A stretch of 64,000 nucleotides of DNA from Rhodamnia argentea (lineage: Eukaryota; Streptophyta; Magnoliopsida; Myrtales; Myrtaceae), in assembly GCF_020921035.1 (NCBI RefSeq), contig NC_063151.1, positions 4,402,001 through 4,466,000 of the forward strand. The letters run 5' to 3'. The translations under genes were made by a program, and so were the position numbers. Below are positions 23,976 through 35,028 of the stretch, one piece after another (within the stretch, counting starts at the first letter, position 1; each line of letters begins with the position of its first letter). The notes beneath the pieces were generated by a model. It saw only the letters and a program-made list of their open reading frames with translations. It ran no database searches and was not told where the DNA came from.

Positions 23976-24900
23976 CCTAGACCGAATAACCAAACCTGGA
24001 CAAGCACGAAATTAATGTGAAACATCAGGTGACAGTGCCAAGAACTTCTGACTCAAAAACAACACACCGCTTGCACTAATGGACTCAACTCAAAGTGGTC
24101 AAAAAGTTCAGAAATCAAGCAGAAAGCAAGACAGATTGCGATGAGCTCTAATGGGACAAGCACAAGATTACCTTATCAAGTAATACTTCGACTCCGAGTT
24201 GGAGAAAGGAACTGTGACCGAAAGCTAGAACCTTTCCTCTGGCAAAAGAAGCAAACAGAAAATCAAACTTAAAATCAGCGAACTGTAACTTGCCCCAAAT
24301 CCCAGAAACTGGAAACCAAGCACCAACCCACAATTCAAGTTCAACCCTCTAACTGAAGCAGTTTTCGAGCTGAAATAAGCACAACACAAAGCTAGAAGAC
24401 AAAAAGTTCACTCAGCTAAAGCCTTGAGATCGGTGAAATTACGAATTCACTAAACCCTAAGCCTAAGAACAATCGCAATTTGTGCAGCAAAACCCTCAAT
24501 TATTGAGAGCGAACTCGAAAACCGAGACCCCAACTGTAAAGAATCCAAAGGCACACAAGATAGGAACAGATACCGATAAAGCAACCAACTTTATCAACAC
24601 CAAAGCACAATCAACAAAGAATCCAAAGTGGTAAACAGGGGAAAGCCAACCAAAAAGCACTGCACACAAAGATTTGGTCTCGGGACAGCAAGCAAAACCC
24701 ACTCAAATTCGGCTCAAGATCATATTATGACCCCATGAACTCGCTCGAAAGAGCAAAAAAAGAGGAACCCACCCAAATCACAGTTTCAAAGAAAGCACAG
24801 AAATTTGCCTCCAGCTCCAAAGTCCAAACAGCCCCAAGATCTGTCCAGACCCAGTTCTTGAATCGAGTGTCAAGCTCCCTTTGGACCCAAACCCAGTGAA
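23976..24900 (-). other. 5' UTR intron and leader of the C2 gene (inferred)
   Basis: Upstream of the C2 start codon there is a good splice acceptor at 23996-23997 (minus) and no coding continuation, which points to a leader intron. The donor cannot be fixed; candidates are GTAATC near 24170 and GTATCT near 24568. A telo-box-like CTAAACCCTAA sits at about 24450-24460. Confidence 0.45.
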
Positions 24901-25369
24901 TTATTTAGTACGAAGTCCTTTGGCAGGTGCACGCAGTAAATGATACTGTTGCTGGCGACAAACGACTCAGGAGGCCGAGAAGGTTGAAGATTGTCGGAAG
25001 GCTTTTAGTACGTGTGGACAGTGGGCGGTATTATATATACAACTATATGGAAATACCACCAGACAAACAAAAAAAATTTAGACTAAAGCAATTAATAAGC
25101 TATTCATTAATCTGTTAAACAAAATGATCTTGAGTGGATTTATTGGACGGATATTAGCTCGCGGTCCGCAGAGGCGATCTACACCGTCCCACGCGTTCGG
25201 ATACGGAGCCGACTAATGAGGTGCGAGCTGAGTGGGGCGTTCGTACCGTAGGTGGGGACACAAATTCGCCCGGGTCAACTCATGGCTCCGACTAGCAACT
25301 GTTCATTCTGCGACTCGTGAGTCGGCCCTGGTCATTCAGGAGGCAGATAGTAGTAACACTCTTTGAAGT

Positions 25370-26160
25370 GAATTTCTGTTTTAAAAGTATATTTCAAATA
25401 GAAATTCATTCGATATTATAATTTCTGAAGCAAAAAATTCATTTTGTAAAAAAATTTATTTTTGAAAGAAATTTCTACTAATTTTCACATCTAAAATTAT
25501 TTTTTCCTCGATTTGAAAATTTAAAAAAAAAATTCTTATCAACTCAAGAAGCACTTCTTCGAATAAAAAAAAATTCAAGAAGTATTTTTTATCTCACCCT
25601 CTTTTCAATACACCCTCATTTTCTTTTCGATTACGCCCTCTTCCACCGACCACCGACACCCACCGGCCCCCCGGCCAACCGCCAACTACTGCCGCCGTTC
25701 GCAACCTTCACAGACCATCACCCTGCAGACCTCCATCGGCCACCGCCCATGATCGCCGCTACTTGCCAATTGCGGCCCGCGACCACCGCCGCTAACCGGC
25801 TCTGCCCACCACCGAGCCATTGTCTCTAGCCATCAGAGTAAAAAATAAATAATAATTTTTTATTTTTAAAAATTAAAAAAATTTAAAAAGTTTAAAAATG
25901 AAGTAAAAAATTTTCGTCCGCCAACAATAATTTTTCATAAAAGATTTTGTGTTTATAATATTTTAGAAGCAAAAATTTTCAATTGTTACCAAACGAATTT
26001 CTCTAATTAAAAATCAACTTTTGGAGCATAAGTTAAAAAATCAATTTACGGAGCATAAGTAGAAAAATCAAATTCTGCTTCTGAGCATAGTAGAAAAATC
26101 TTCTTCTAATTAGAAGATGATTTACGAAATAGAAGTATTGCCATACGCGCTCTCAACGTT
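25370..26160. mobile_element. Candidate non-autonomous DNA element with GC-rich core
   Basis: A GC-rich, Pro/Arg-coding-looking core (25630-25830, many ccg/cgcc repeats) is flanked by AT-rich arms carrying recurring gaagcanaaattt motifs on the left (from about 25370) and gagcataagtagaaaaatc motifs on the right (to about 26160). The arms are only loosely complementary and no target duplication was found, so borders are approximate. The layout resembles the elements at 2516-3261 and 60290-60560. Confidence 0.35.
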
Positions 26161-27129
26161 CCTTAATGACATGCCCGAATTCGACCATTTTCAAAAAATG
26201 TCTTGCCCCTAGTGGATAGAAACTTTTGTGCCTTGGGCAAAAGGCACCATGTATGATCTAATTCATAAAAGAAAGTAATTGTTTACAAATCGCCTTATTA
26301 TAGATCGGATTACGAATGCTAATAAGAACAACAACGTAATCGATGTAAAATCACACAATAGTCGAAATCAGAAATCTACTCAAGATACGACCTCACCACA
26401 CCCGTGAAAGGAAAAAAGATTGGTGATTCGCCTTATTGCTTGCCCCGCTATGAGGTACGATCATAATTACAAAACTATAAATTTATCGAAAGGTTGCATG
26501 CGATATACATTAAACTCGAACTAGACCAAACAACATCTAGAAAAATATTGACAAGTAAACACGCAAATGCACAATTCAAACGGTTACATCGCAAGAGAAC
26601 GACACGACGCTAACCAATTACTCGGAGAGCATTTCAATGTGTACGACGTTTAGAATTTGGCCTCACTCATGGTGGGTACACGAAACTCGGGACATCAACA
26701 CGTGACCGGAGTACAAGATCATGTGTGCATCCTAGACAGGAACGAAACGCGAGACCTCCGGCTTCTCGAGACGTATCATCGTCCAACGTCTCGACCTGGA
26801 CTGGACCACATGGGCTGCCCTAAGCAATAAGCATAGCTGCTGTCTTCCTGGACCTCATCAACATCATACTCCATGAAAGTTTTGCTTGGAACTTGACTTT
26901 GCCCGCTTTTGGAGTGACGAGGACGTGCAGGACATAAGGCAAATGCTGTCGTTAAGTTCAATATCGGAATGCTTTTGAACATAGGCTGCGCACCTATAAT
27001 TCATCAATTATGCCGCCAGTTACCATCATCTGGGTGGATCTAGATCGCTAGACCCCTCGGCTTTATTCTACGGGAGAAAATGCCAAGGGTCTTTACGTCA
27101 AGCAATAGGGCCACCGGTTTTCAGAGCAC

Positions 27130-27580
27130 AACTTGGTCGATGCGAAATTAAATTTTTTTTTATTAACACCATAAAAAAATTTCAAATTAATGCATATGTG
27201 ATAAATTTATTTCAAGTAAATTTTTTTTATCACTAAAAAGTTTAAATTAGTTTACTTGTAACAAATTTACCCTCTATTAATTTTCATTAAATTTTATTAT
27301 CGAATTACCGAGTTGAATGGCATGTTTCGGCTGATAAATGTGCTAGTTCGAGGTTTTTACCCTCCGTTTGTCACAAGTACACCGTTTGAAATTTTCGTGA
27401 TATTAACCCATTTTAACGAAAATTAACGCATGGTAAATTTGTCACGGATGTATCGGTTTAGGATTTTTGAAGATCAAAATAAATTTGTCGCATAAGTACC
27501 GAATGAAGTTTTATTTTTATGGTCAAAAAATTACTTCGAGATAAATTTGATATAGATACATCAATTTGGGATTTTGCGAA
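27130..27580. repeat. Degenerate AT-rich tandem repeat
   Basis: The motif aaatttgtcac, followed by 4-8 bases, a cgg/ccg and ttttagg-like or ttgaaatttt, recurs about five to six times at 45-80 bp spacing (near 27365, 27435, 27481, 27543 and weaker copies before). It is a decayed array of a short unit; no coding or terminal structure is seen. Confidence 0.55.
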
Positions 27581-29737
27581 GCACCATAATCGCGCATAGC
27601 AATAGTTTCGAACCACGAGAGCGCGGTTATGGCTCACAAGCTTCCCAAAAGGACAGATAATCTCTTTGGTTCCCAGCATTCACATTCGTGGCACTATGTA
27701 TTTCTCCCTAATCACGCTTCAAGGAAAAGGAGCAACCGAAATTGCACATGCTGGATCAATCAGAGAACCACCCATCCGGGCGCGACCCCATGAGGAAATC
27801 AAATCCTTTTGCTTTTAGTTAGCAAAAACAAACCCCACCCGAGATTTCAAAGAGCACTTCCCTTTTTTTGATGAGTGTGCTTTCTCTCTCTCTCTCTATC
27901 TCTATCTAATTTATTTGTTCTTTTTTTTCCCTTTTCTCCACAAGGGTGTCGTGCTTCCACGATTCAAACTCCAAAAAAACAAAAAAAAAGTTCAATTCCG
28001 GGGGCAAAATCAGTGCCTAATCAATGGTGGGTCCTTCTCCTAACTCCTCCCCGTCCTTGGCCTCTCCAAAATTGAATTCATGGCCCTCCCTCTTCAATTT
28101 TGCCTTTTTGAAAAACCATGGAATCCAATCCGATTTGGACTTTTTCCAAGGTGGGGTTGGGGGAGGTGGCACGACGGGGGCCGCCCTCCGAGCAAAGATA
28201 GTCATGATTTCTTTTTTTTTTTTGCCCTTCTTTTCTCATAGACGGATCTTTTTCCCCCACGCTGTTTGGTTTCCCCTTTTTTAACCCATTTTTTTGACTT
28301 TTCTGGCGATCGAAAGCGACTGATGGGACTCGTGTTCTTTCCCTCTTTTAACCCTTTTTACAACCTCTTCCTTTTCACCCCAAAAGAGAGAGAGAGAGAG
28401 AGAGAAAAGATCATGGGATGGAAGAGACCGACCAGATGTGCCGCAATTGGCGCATCGAGGACTATGCATGAGGCCAGATGCTTACCGACTTTTCATTTTG
28501 ATTTGTTCGCCGATTGCCCGCTTCAAGTAAAGGACGCTATCGAAAAACCCGTCATGTTCGGAGCTTACTATGATCGATTTTTTAAGTCGTCGCGGGGCCA
28601 CAGCGAGACTAACATGACCCCGGTAATGGCCGGTAAAGATCGAGGGGTGGGTGCGATTGAGCGCGCAGCTGGGTCCCCCTTTCTTCGATGGGTTGATAAA
28701 GAAGGGCTAGCAAGGAGAAAACACACATCGGCAAGGGGATAAAAAGTTGCACAGGACAAAGTTGTCACGAGCATGGACTAAACAAAAGATTAATCCGACG
28801 GCATCTTTGACATTTCACACGTCTAACCCACACACACACACCAAAAAAACAAACCCACATTCTTCCGAGACTAAAACGTTATGGTAAACGGACAAATTAC
28901 AGAACATTCTGGTTCCGGTCGCTAGTAAAGAAATCGTTTGTTCGGGCAGACTTGAGATTCGTCTGCCGAGATATTGCCCTCTAGAAGAGAGAGCGTCCTC
29001 ATCTTGGACTCTGTCCAATATGGCTTGACTAATGAAGGATTTTTTATTTATTTTTTGGGGATTAACAGCTACTAGAAGATCAAATGATGCCCGTGATTTT
29101 GCCCGCTTTTTTAAAAGCAATTTGCTTTGACTTTACTGCATGCAATCCACTGTGGAAAAAATACCTACTTCTTTTCTTTTTCTTTTGTTCTTTAAGCTGT
29201 CGCTATGACAGCGATGTGTCAAATTGATGCTTTTTGTTCAAATTGAAGAAAGTTGGGTGTCAAATTTTTCCGTGAAATCCAGAGAGAGTCTCTTGTTTTT
29301 TTGGGTTGGCGCTATTGCTCCTTTCCTTCTAGAATATGGAGCAAAGCCCGTTTTGAGGTGTGAGCAAGCATTGTCGTGGGCACTGGCCCAAAGGCAGCTC
29401 TAACATGTCCTTTGTTCGTTTTGACTTTTGAAGTCTTCTTCTTGGTGCATTAGGAGGCTCTGTCTACATGCAACTTTGCTGAGCCATGTAATTTTTTTTT
29501 GTATCTTTTGGGCAGCAAAAGGGTGTGAACTTACACGAACACAAAACCGTCACTGAAACAGAACTCAGATTACATAACGAGGTACAAATATCTCTAGAGT
29601 ATAGTTTGACCAAGAATCTAAGTATATTTTCGCTTGGGGTTATTCAATTGCTGACTCGAGATTCGCTATGGCCCTCCTATGAGACCCCTTTTATCGAGTT
29701 CCCCATCGTCCGCTAGATCGAAACGATTTGTAGGACG

Positions 29738-30620
29738 TGACCTCTATCTCGGCCTGAGCGAATGATTGTCTAACAAGGTCGGAGGGCATTAACAAGGAGC
29801 GGCGGCGGGTTTCTAGGATGGCAAATAGGGCGGGAGTAAACTAATTTGTACAATGAACAAGGAGAGAGTATTCGCGAGATAGATATGTCAAACTTGAATT
29901 AACTCACGAGAGGTGCCTTTTGACTTAAGGACAATGCTTAACATTGGAGCTCTAATGTTAAGAGTACTTAGATAATAGCATCACTAAGATGGGTGTTATG
30001 TTAGGAAAGGGCCCACAAGTATGTCAAATGACAAAACTACGAGACTCAACATGAGAGCATGTCAAATTGAACAATACCTCAAATGAGTTAATTTAGAGAT
30101 GTCACAATATTGTATAAGAGCATTACCTTCCATTAGGGGTGTAGTTCGGAGATGTATCTCACAGAAACTAATGAGCATGTAATGACCCGGTTCGACGAGG
30201 GCGAGCGGTGTTAATGGGGCCAAAGGGTCGAACAAGGAACGGATCTCAACATGCTTTTAGGATGGCGAAAGGGGCACTAATGAACCAAATTGTGCATTGA
30301 ACATGAGGAGATCGTTCCTGAAATGTACATTTATATGAAATTGGAATTAACTCACAAGATGTATATTTTGATGCAAGGGCAATGCTTAACATTAAATCTT
30401 CAATATTAAACATGCTTAGGTGAGAACACTACCGGGATAGGTGACCCATTAGGAAAGTGTCCAGCTGTACATCAAAAGACAAAACCGTAAGATTAGATAT
30501 GTGATGGCAAAACGGACAATATATCGAGCAAGTTAATTTAGGAGTGTCAATGAAACATGCACCTTAGTATCTAGTAAAAGACTAACCCGTTATAAACTAG
30601 CATATAACCTCGCAACATTT
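29738..30620. repeat. Two diverged direct copies of a 447-bp unit
   Basis: Matching blocks recur with a constant offset of 446-451 bp: taggatggc at 29814 and 30260, caatgcttaacatt at 29932 and 30380, aggaaag near 30005 and 30451, gttaatttag near 30078 and 30531. The two copies are clearly diverged by substitutions and small indels. No coding capacity or terminal repeats are visible; they may be satellite-like units or fragments of an unidentified element. Confidence 0.65.
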
Positions 30621-31332
30621 ATAACAAGTCTCATGAAATCTAATCTAGAAAATATCATAACCTAAGATATGTTACCAACAAATGTCACCCTCAACTCCCG
30701 CAAATATAGGAGAAATGGCGAGATCATCATTTTATCCGAAGGACACGGCCTCAAACATAACAAACATTAACATGTTATCAAAATACATGGCCATGCATGT
30801 GTATCCGACAAGACATTAAGATGGTTGAAAGATCAAAGTTTTTGTACTTATACACACACGCTCACATACACACACACACATATTTCCAACTGAACTGAAC
30901 CTAGTAGCCATTATTAGACATATATGTCTATCTCAATTTAGAACGAAATTCAACTGCAAAAGTTTCCTATCGCTCTCATTCTATTTACCGCTAGCTTAAG
31001 AATCAAAAAAAGATTTGGAATGAATGGAATAAGCAATTATAGCTCATTGAGTAATACATATTACTTCTAAGCGGATCAAGTATCCACTGTGCATATTAAA
31101 GCAAAACTAAATACTTCAAAGCCAGCATCCAGCATATAATATACGTACCAAATCAAATCAGCATGGGCCTTTTTTACTTGAAGGTAATTAATCAAAAGGG
31201 GTAGTAAATGCCTGATCCAGTTTTTATGGAATGAAATATGCCATTAAGATTACACTCCCGTCCATCAGCATGGGCTTATTTTTCCTTGAAGGTTCATTTG
31301 ATATTGGTCTGTCAAGTCTCACTTAATCAGGT

Positions 31333-31478
31333 TGGGCTTATATGGGCCTAAGTAGCAAAGCGGCCCAATTTTGCGAGCGTAACATGAAGCGGGCCTGGAT
31401 GATTCAATTGACATCTTTGCCCGTGCGGGGCCAACAGTGAGGTCGAGGGCTCTATCGTAACTTCGTGAGCTAGGGTTT
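31333..31478 (+). promoter_or_regulatory. Site II elements and telo-box of the eS8 promoter
   Basis: TGGGCT (31333-31338), TGGGCC (31343-31348) and GGCCCA (31362-31367) form a cluster of site II motifs, followed by a telo-box in reverse orientation (TAGGGTTT, 31471-31478) and a pyrimidine-rich leader (ctctctcttctag) before the gene. Site II plus telo-box is the standard combination in plant ribosomal protein promoters, bound by TCP and PUR/telobox factors, and gives growth-linked expression. Direct function here is inferred. Confidence 0.7.
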
Positions 31479-31614
31479 CTGCGTAAAAGCGAAGCCCGCC
31501 TCAACCGAGTCGTCTCTCTCTTCTAGTCCCTCCACACACATACCCCAGCTGCTCCCGCAGGCGTTTGGGACTGTGCAAGACCAGAGACCTCTTTAGGGCT
31601 TGCGACCTGCAATC

Positions 31615-33691
31615 ATGGGTAATTCTAATCTCCTCCTGTGCAAAATCCTTGCGCGCCGCGAGGTTTGTTATCCCCTTCTGTTTATAATGGGAGATTCGGT
31701 GTTCTCTTGGCAGGTATCTCTCGTGATTCGATGCACAAGAGGCGCGCCACTGGAGGCAAGAAGAAGGCTTGGAGGAAGAAGAGAAAGTAACGATCTTTAC
31801 TTCATTTTTTCATCTTTTATGCAACGAATTTAGTGTGCGAAGTTACGTGCTTGTTTTTTTCTTTGGATGCTGATGATTATGCGGAGATGTGGGGTTGTTT
31901 TGATCTTGAGATGATGTCAAGGATTAAGCTTATAGATTGTATGGCAATAGAATGTGTTGCTGTGGGGGACGGTCTGAGGAAGATGAAGTTTGATGCAGTG
32001 TATAGTATCTGTTACTGGGACCGGTTAGGAAATGCTCTGGTGTGTATGATTGCTGGGTCGGGTTCGATTTTCCTGCTTTTAGCTATGGTTCCCTCTGGAT
32101 CCCCATTATCTGCGAAGTAGCCATGGTTTTATTTATATGGCCAGATTGGATCCTTTGGTTAGATTGTGTGGAATTTGATATAATTTGTTTTGATTCTATT
32201 CAATGGAGGTCATTTAGACGAGGGTGTCGGAACTGATTCAACTTTTTTGAGTGTTGTTAAGCGACATTTGGCCGATGAGCAAGGATGGACTTTTCTTTTT
32301 TTGCCCCTTCAGAAGTTGTATCATTGCTCGAATTGACTAAATATTAATTGGGACATCAAAATACTTTTCAATCCAGATTGGTCCAATGTTAGATGTACGT
32401 AAGTTTTAAAAATGGCTTTTGCCTGTAGGTATGAGCTTGGAAGGCAGCCTGCCAATACTAAGCTGTCGAGCAACAAGACTGTGAGGAGGATTAGAGTTAG
32501 GGGTGGTAATGTGAAGTGGCGTGCTTTGAGGCTCGACACCGGAAATTACTCGTGGGGAAGTGAGGCTGTGACCAGGAAGACTAGAATTCTTGATGTGGTG
32601 TACAATGCGTCCAACAATGAGCTGGTCCGTACCCAGACTCTGGTGAAGAGTGCGATAATCCAGGTTGATGCGGCACCATTCAAGCAGTGGTATCTCCAGC
32701 ACTATGGTGTTGATATTGGCCGCAAGAAGAAAACTCAAGCTTCTGCCAAGAAAGAAGGGGAGGTGAGGAATTTCACTTGCTCTCTCTATGTTATAGATTC
32801 TCTTGTGAAATTGTTATCATGGTTTCCATTAAACAGGTGTCTGCACTAACAAGTTGCTAAATGAATTGTTATAGCTTTTCCTGAATTTCCTGTGTTTACT
32901 TCATATCGATGTTCCAAAAAATAATTTACGAAAGACGCATGCACAACGACCTTTACTATGTAAACTACGAGTGAAATATGTGGTAGGCTTAAATTCCATG
33001 CATTCGTTGGCTATAATAGCATTTTTTTAAATTAGACAGTTAAGACAGCCAAAAACATCACGTGGAATTGTTAAACAGAAACTTGTGTTTGAATGCTTAA
33101 AAGACTTCTGCTTGTTGCCCATTTTGTCAATTTAGCATAGGAAGTAAACTCGAATCTTTTAGTGTAAAATGGAGCAATTCGATGATGTCATTGCCTTCTG
33201 GAAGCGGATCTTCCTTTGTTAAACTTTTTTCCATTTTACTGGGTCATAGGAGGCTGAAGCTCCTGCTGAGGAGGTGAAGAAGAGCAGCCACGTGTTGAGA
33301 AAGCTTGAGAAACGCCAGAAGGAACGCAAGCTTGACCAACATATCGAGGAGCAATTTGGAAGTGGCCGTTTGTTAGCATGCATCTCATCCCGACCGGGTC
33401 AGTGTGGCCGTGCTGATGGGTAAGTGTCCGCAGTGGCTTCTTTTTATTCCTTATGAAGATTGGAGACCATAGTTTCACTTTCTTTGAAGTGATTGTTAAC
33501 CCAAAAGCTAATGCGTCTCAGTACCTAGTCCTTTCTGTTCAATTGGATTTATGATTGAATCTTTAGGAGTTTCTTGAAATTGCTGGGTCTCATGTAGTTT
33601 TCGTCTGGGCAGATATATCTTGGAGGGTAAGGAACTGGAATTCTACATGAAGAAGATCCAGAGGAAGAAGGGCAAGGGAGCTGCTGCATAA
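31615..33691 (+). CDS. RPS8: Cytosolic small-subunit ribosomal protein eS8
   Basis: Five exons: 31615-31618, 31714-31786, 32429-32762, 33250-33419 and 33613-33691; all introns are GT-AG and the phases close to 219 aa (Arabidopsis RPS8 has about 222). The protein starts [20 protein letters not shown] and contains [32 protein letters not shown], an Ala/Lys/Glu-rich insertion (near 135-150) and ends [13 protein letters not shown], all diagnostic of eS8. It is a structural component of the 40S subunit. The first coding exon holds only the ATG and one further base, so the start codon is almost isolated from the rest of the coding sequence. Site II motifs and a telo-box precede it. Confidence 0.97.
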
Positions 33692-35028
33692 ACTTTTGTT
33701 TCTGCAATACAGATGACCTAAATCTTCCATGTCCTTTTATTACCCTGAACTTAGTTTTAGTTTATATCCAAGTGTTTGCGTCAAATTGAAGTTATCTTGT
33801 TATTCCCTTGACATGGAACAGTTATTAGTGTATTTGTCTTGATCAAGTCATCTTTCTTTTTTAATCAGCGGTGGTTTGGATCTTATGCTTCTAAATTATG
33901 ACTCTGGTCAACTTCTTTCACGCGTGTTGCTAGTGTGAGCAGTAGAGTTAAGGTTTGCCTGTTGCTTTTCTGATTCAAGTCTGCTTCAAGTGGACCTCTT
34001 AATTTCCACAGTTTATGCTCCTGGGACCAACCCGATGTTTTCCCTGCCTGATTGCCGGCGGCAGTGCTTGCTTTTTTAATTCCCCGTAATGGATGTGAAG
34101 CTTTCTAGTAAAATCGAAGCTTGCGATGTACTTAAAAATCTATCTATCTGTATATTGATAGTTAAGATCGTTTGCACTTTTGGATGTTCTTGTAATACCT
34201 AAGATCATTTGCAATGTTGAAACTTCTTACAACGCTGAATGATGTATTTTTAGATTTTGATGAGAAATTCAACAAGAAAGAGGATCTCATCTCGTGTCAG
34301 ACAGAGACGGTTCTGGAAGTCAGATTTCTTCCCTTCACCGTTCTACGGGATCTGATCTAAATTGTACATGAATGTTGAGAACACTCAGCATCAGGTCAAC
34401 AATGTACGAAGAGAAAAATGGCAGAATCGCACCTATATGTATCGGCACTGGACACTGGACAGCGCATCTAAGGTTAACGATTGCAATTATGAATTTCTCA
34501 AGTGAAAACCAAAATCCTAACTTGCAGTAGAACTGTCAACATGCATAGCTCTGAAACTGCGCGATCATGCCCTCACGAGCAAAGATGAAAAAAGAACGAA
34601 CTTGATTCAGATAATTCATCTGACTGTATAATCCTGCTCAAGAAGTGTGTACCCTGCTCAACGACATACGTGAATTACAAAGAAGAGCCTAGTTAGCAAC
34701 AAAGAGGAACACAAGAACTATCTATCTGAAAGAATAAAGTTAAATAACATATCTTTTTCACTACAACCACCCCCGCTTTCATCCGGTGGTCAAGTAAATC
34801 TCTTCAACCCTGGCTGGATCAAAGCAAGCCCCACCCGCCTTTGAGCTAAGCTGCTTCTTTGATTCCCCTCCTTTCTTTAAGATGGAAAGTTAAATTACTG
34901 TAACCATTTTTTTCCGTATGGGAAAACAATTTACCTCTTCTATGAACAGCAGCAACAGCCGCACAAGGGGAAAGGCACTCTCCCCTCCAAGGTGAGATCC
35001 TTTTAGTCGCATCAAAAACCTTGAAATT
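33692..35028. other. Convergent intergenic stretch, eS8 and XYLT 3' ends
   Basis: About 1.3 kb holding both 3' UTRs; the eS8 side is T-rich with ttgtaat/aataca-like polyadenylation contexts. Nothing else is recognised. Confidence 0.55.

Larger units (their letters stand above)
24901..31320. other. Gene-poor, repeat-rich intergenic region
   Basis: About 6.4 kb without a supported gene. It contains a probable GC-core DNA element (25370-26160), an AT-rich degenerate tandem repeat (27130-27580), pyrimidine and GA microsatellites (27881-27905, 28385-28406), CA runs (about 28830, 30860-30880) and two diverged tandem copies of a 447-bp unit (29738-30620). Open frames at 26776-26982 (minus) and 28266-28742 (plus) show no recognisable motif. 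Confidence 0.6.

Noticed and set aside
26776-26982. 68-codon minus-strand open frame with a protein-like middle part
   Set aside because: Sequence not recognised and no extension by exons on either side; possibly a fragment of an old element but not supportable.
28266-28742. 158-codon open frame on the plus strand
   Set aside because: Runs through a GA microsatellite, no recognisable motif, no splice or promoter support.
30186-30196. cccggttcgacgagg resembling a tRNA T-arm
   Set aside because: No acceptor stem, anticodon arm or D-arm around it; part of the 447-bp repeat.
31860-31980. Possible C/D-box snoRNA in eS8 intron 2 (TGATGA-like and CTGA-like boxes)
   Set aside because: Box spacing is long, the terminal stem does not pair and no rRNA guide complementarity could be judged by eye.
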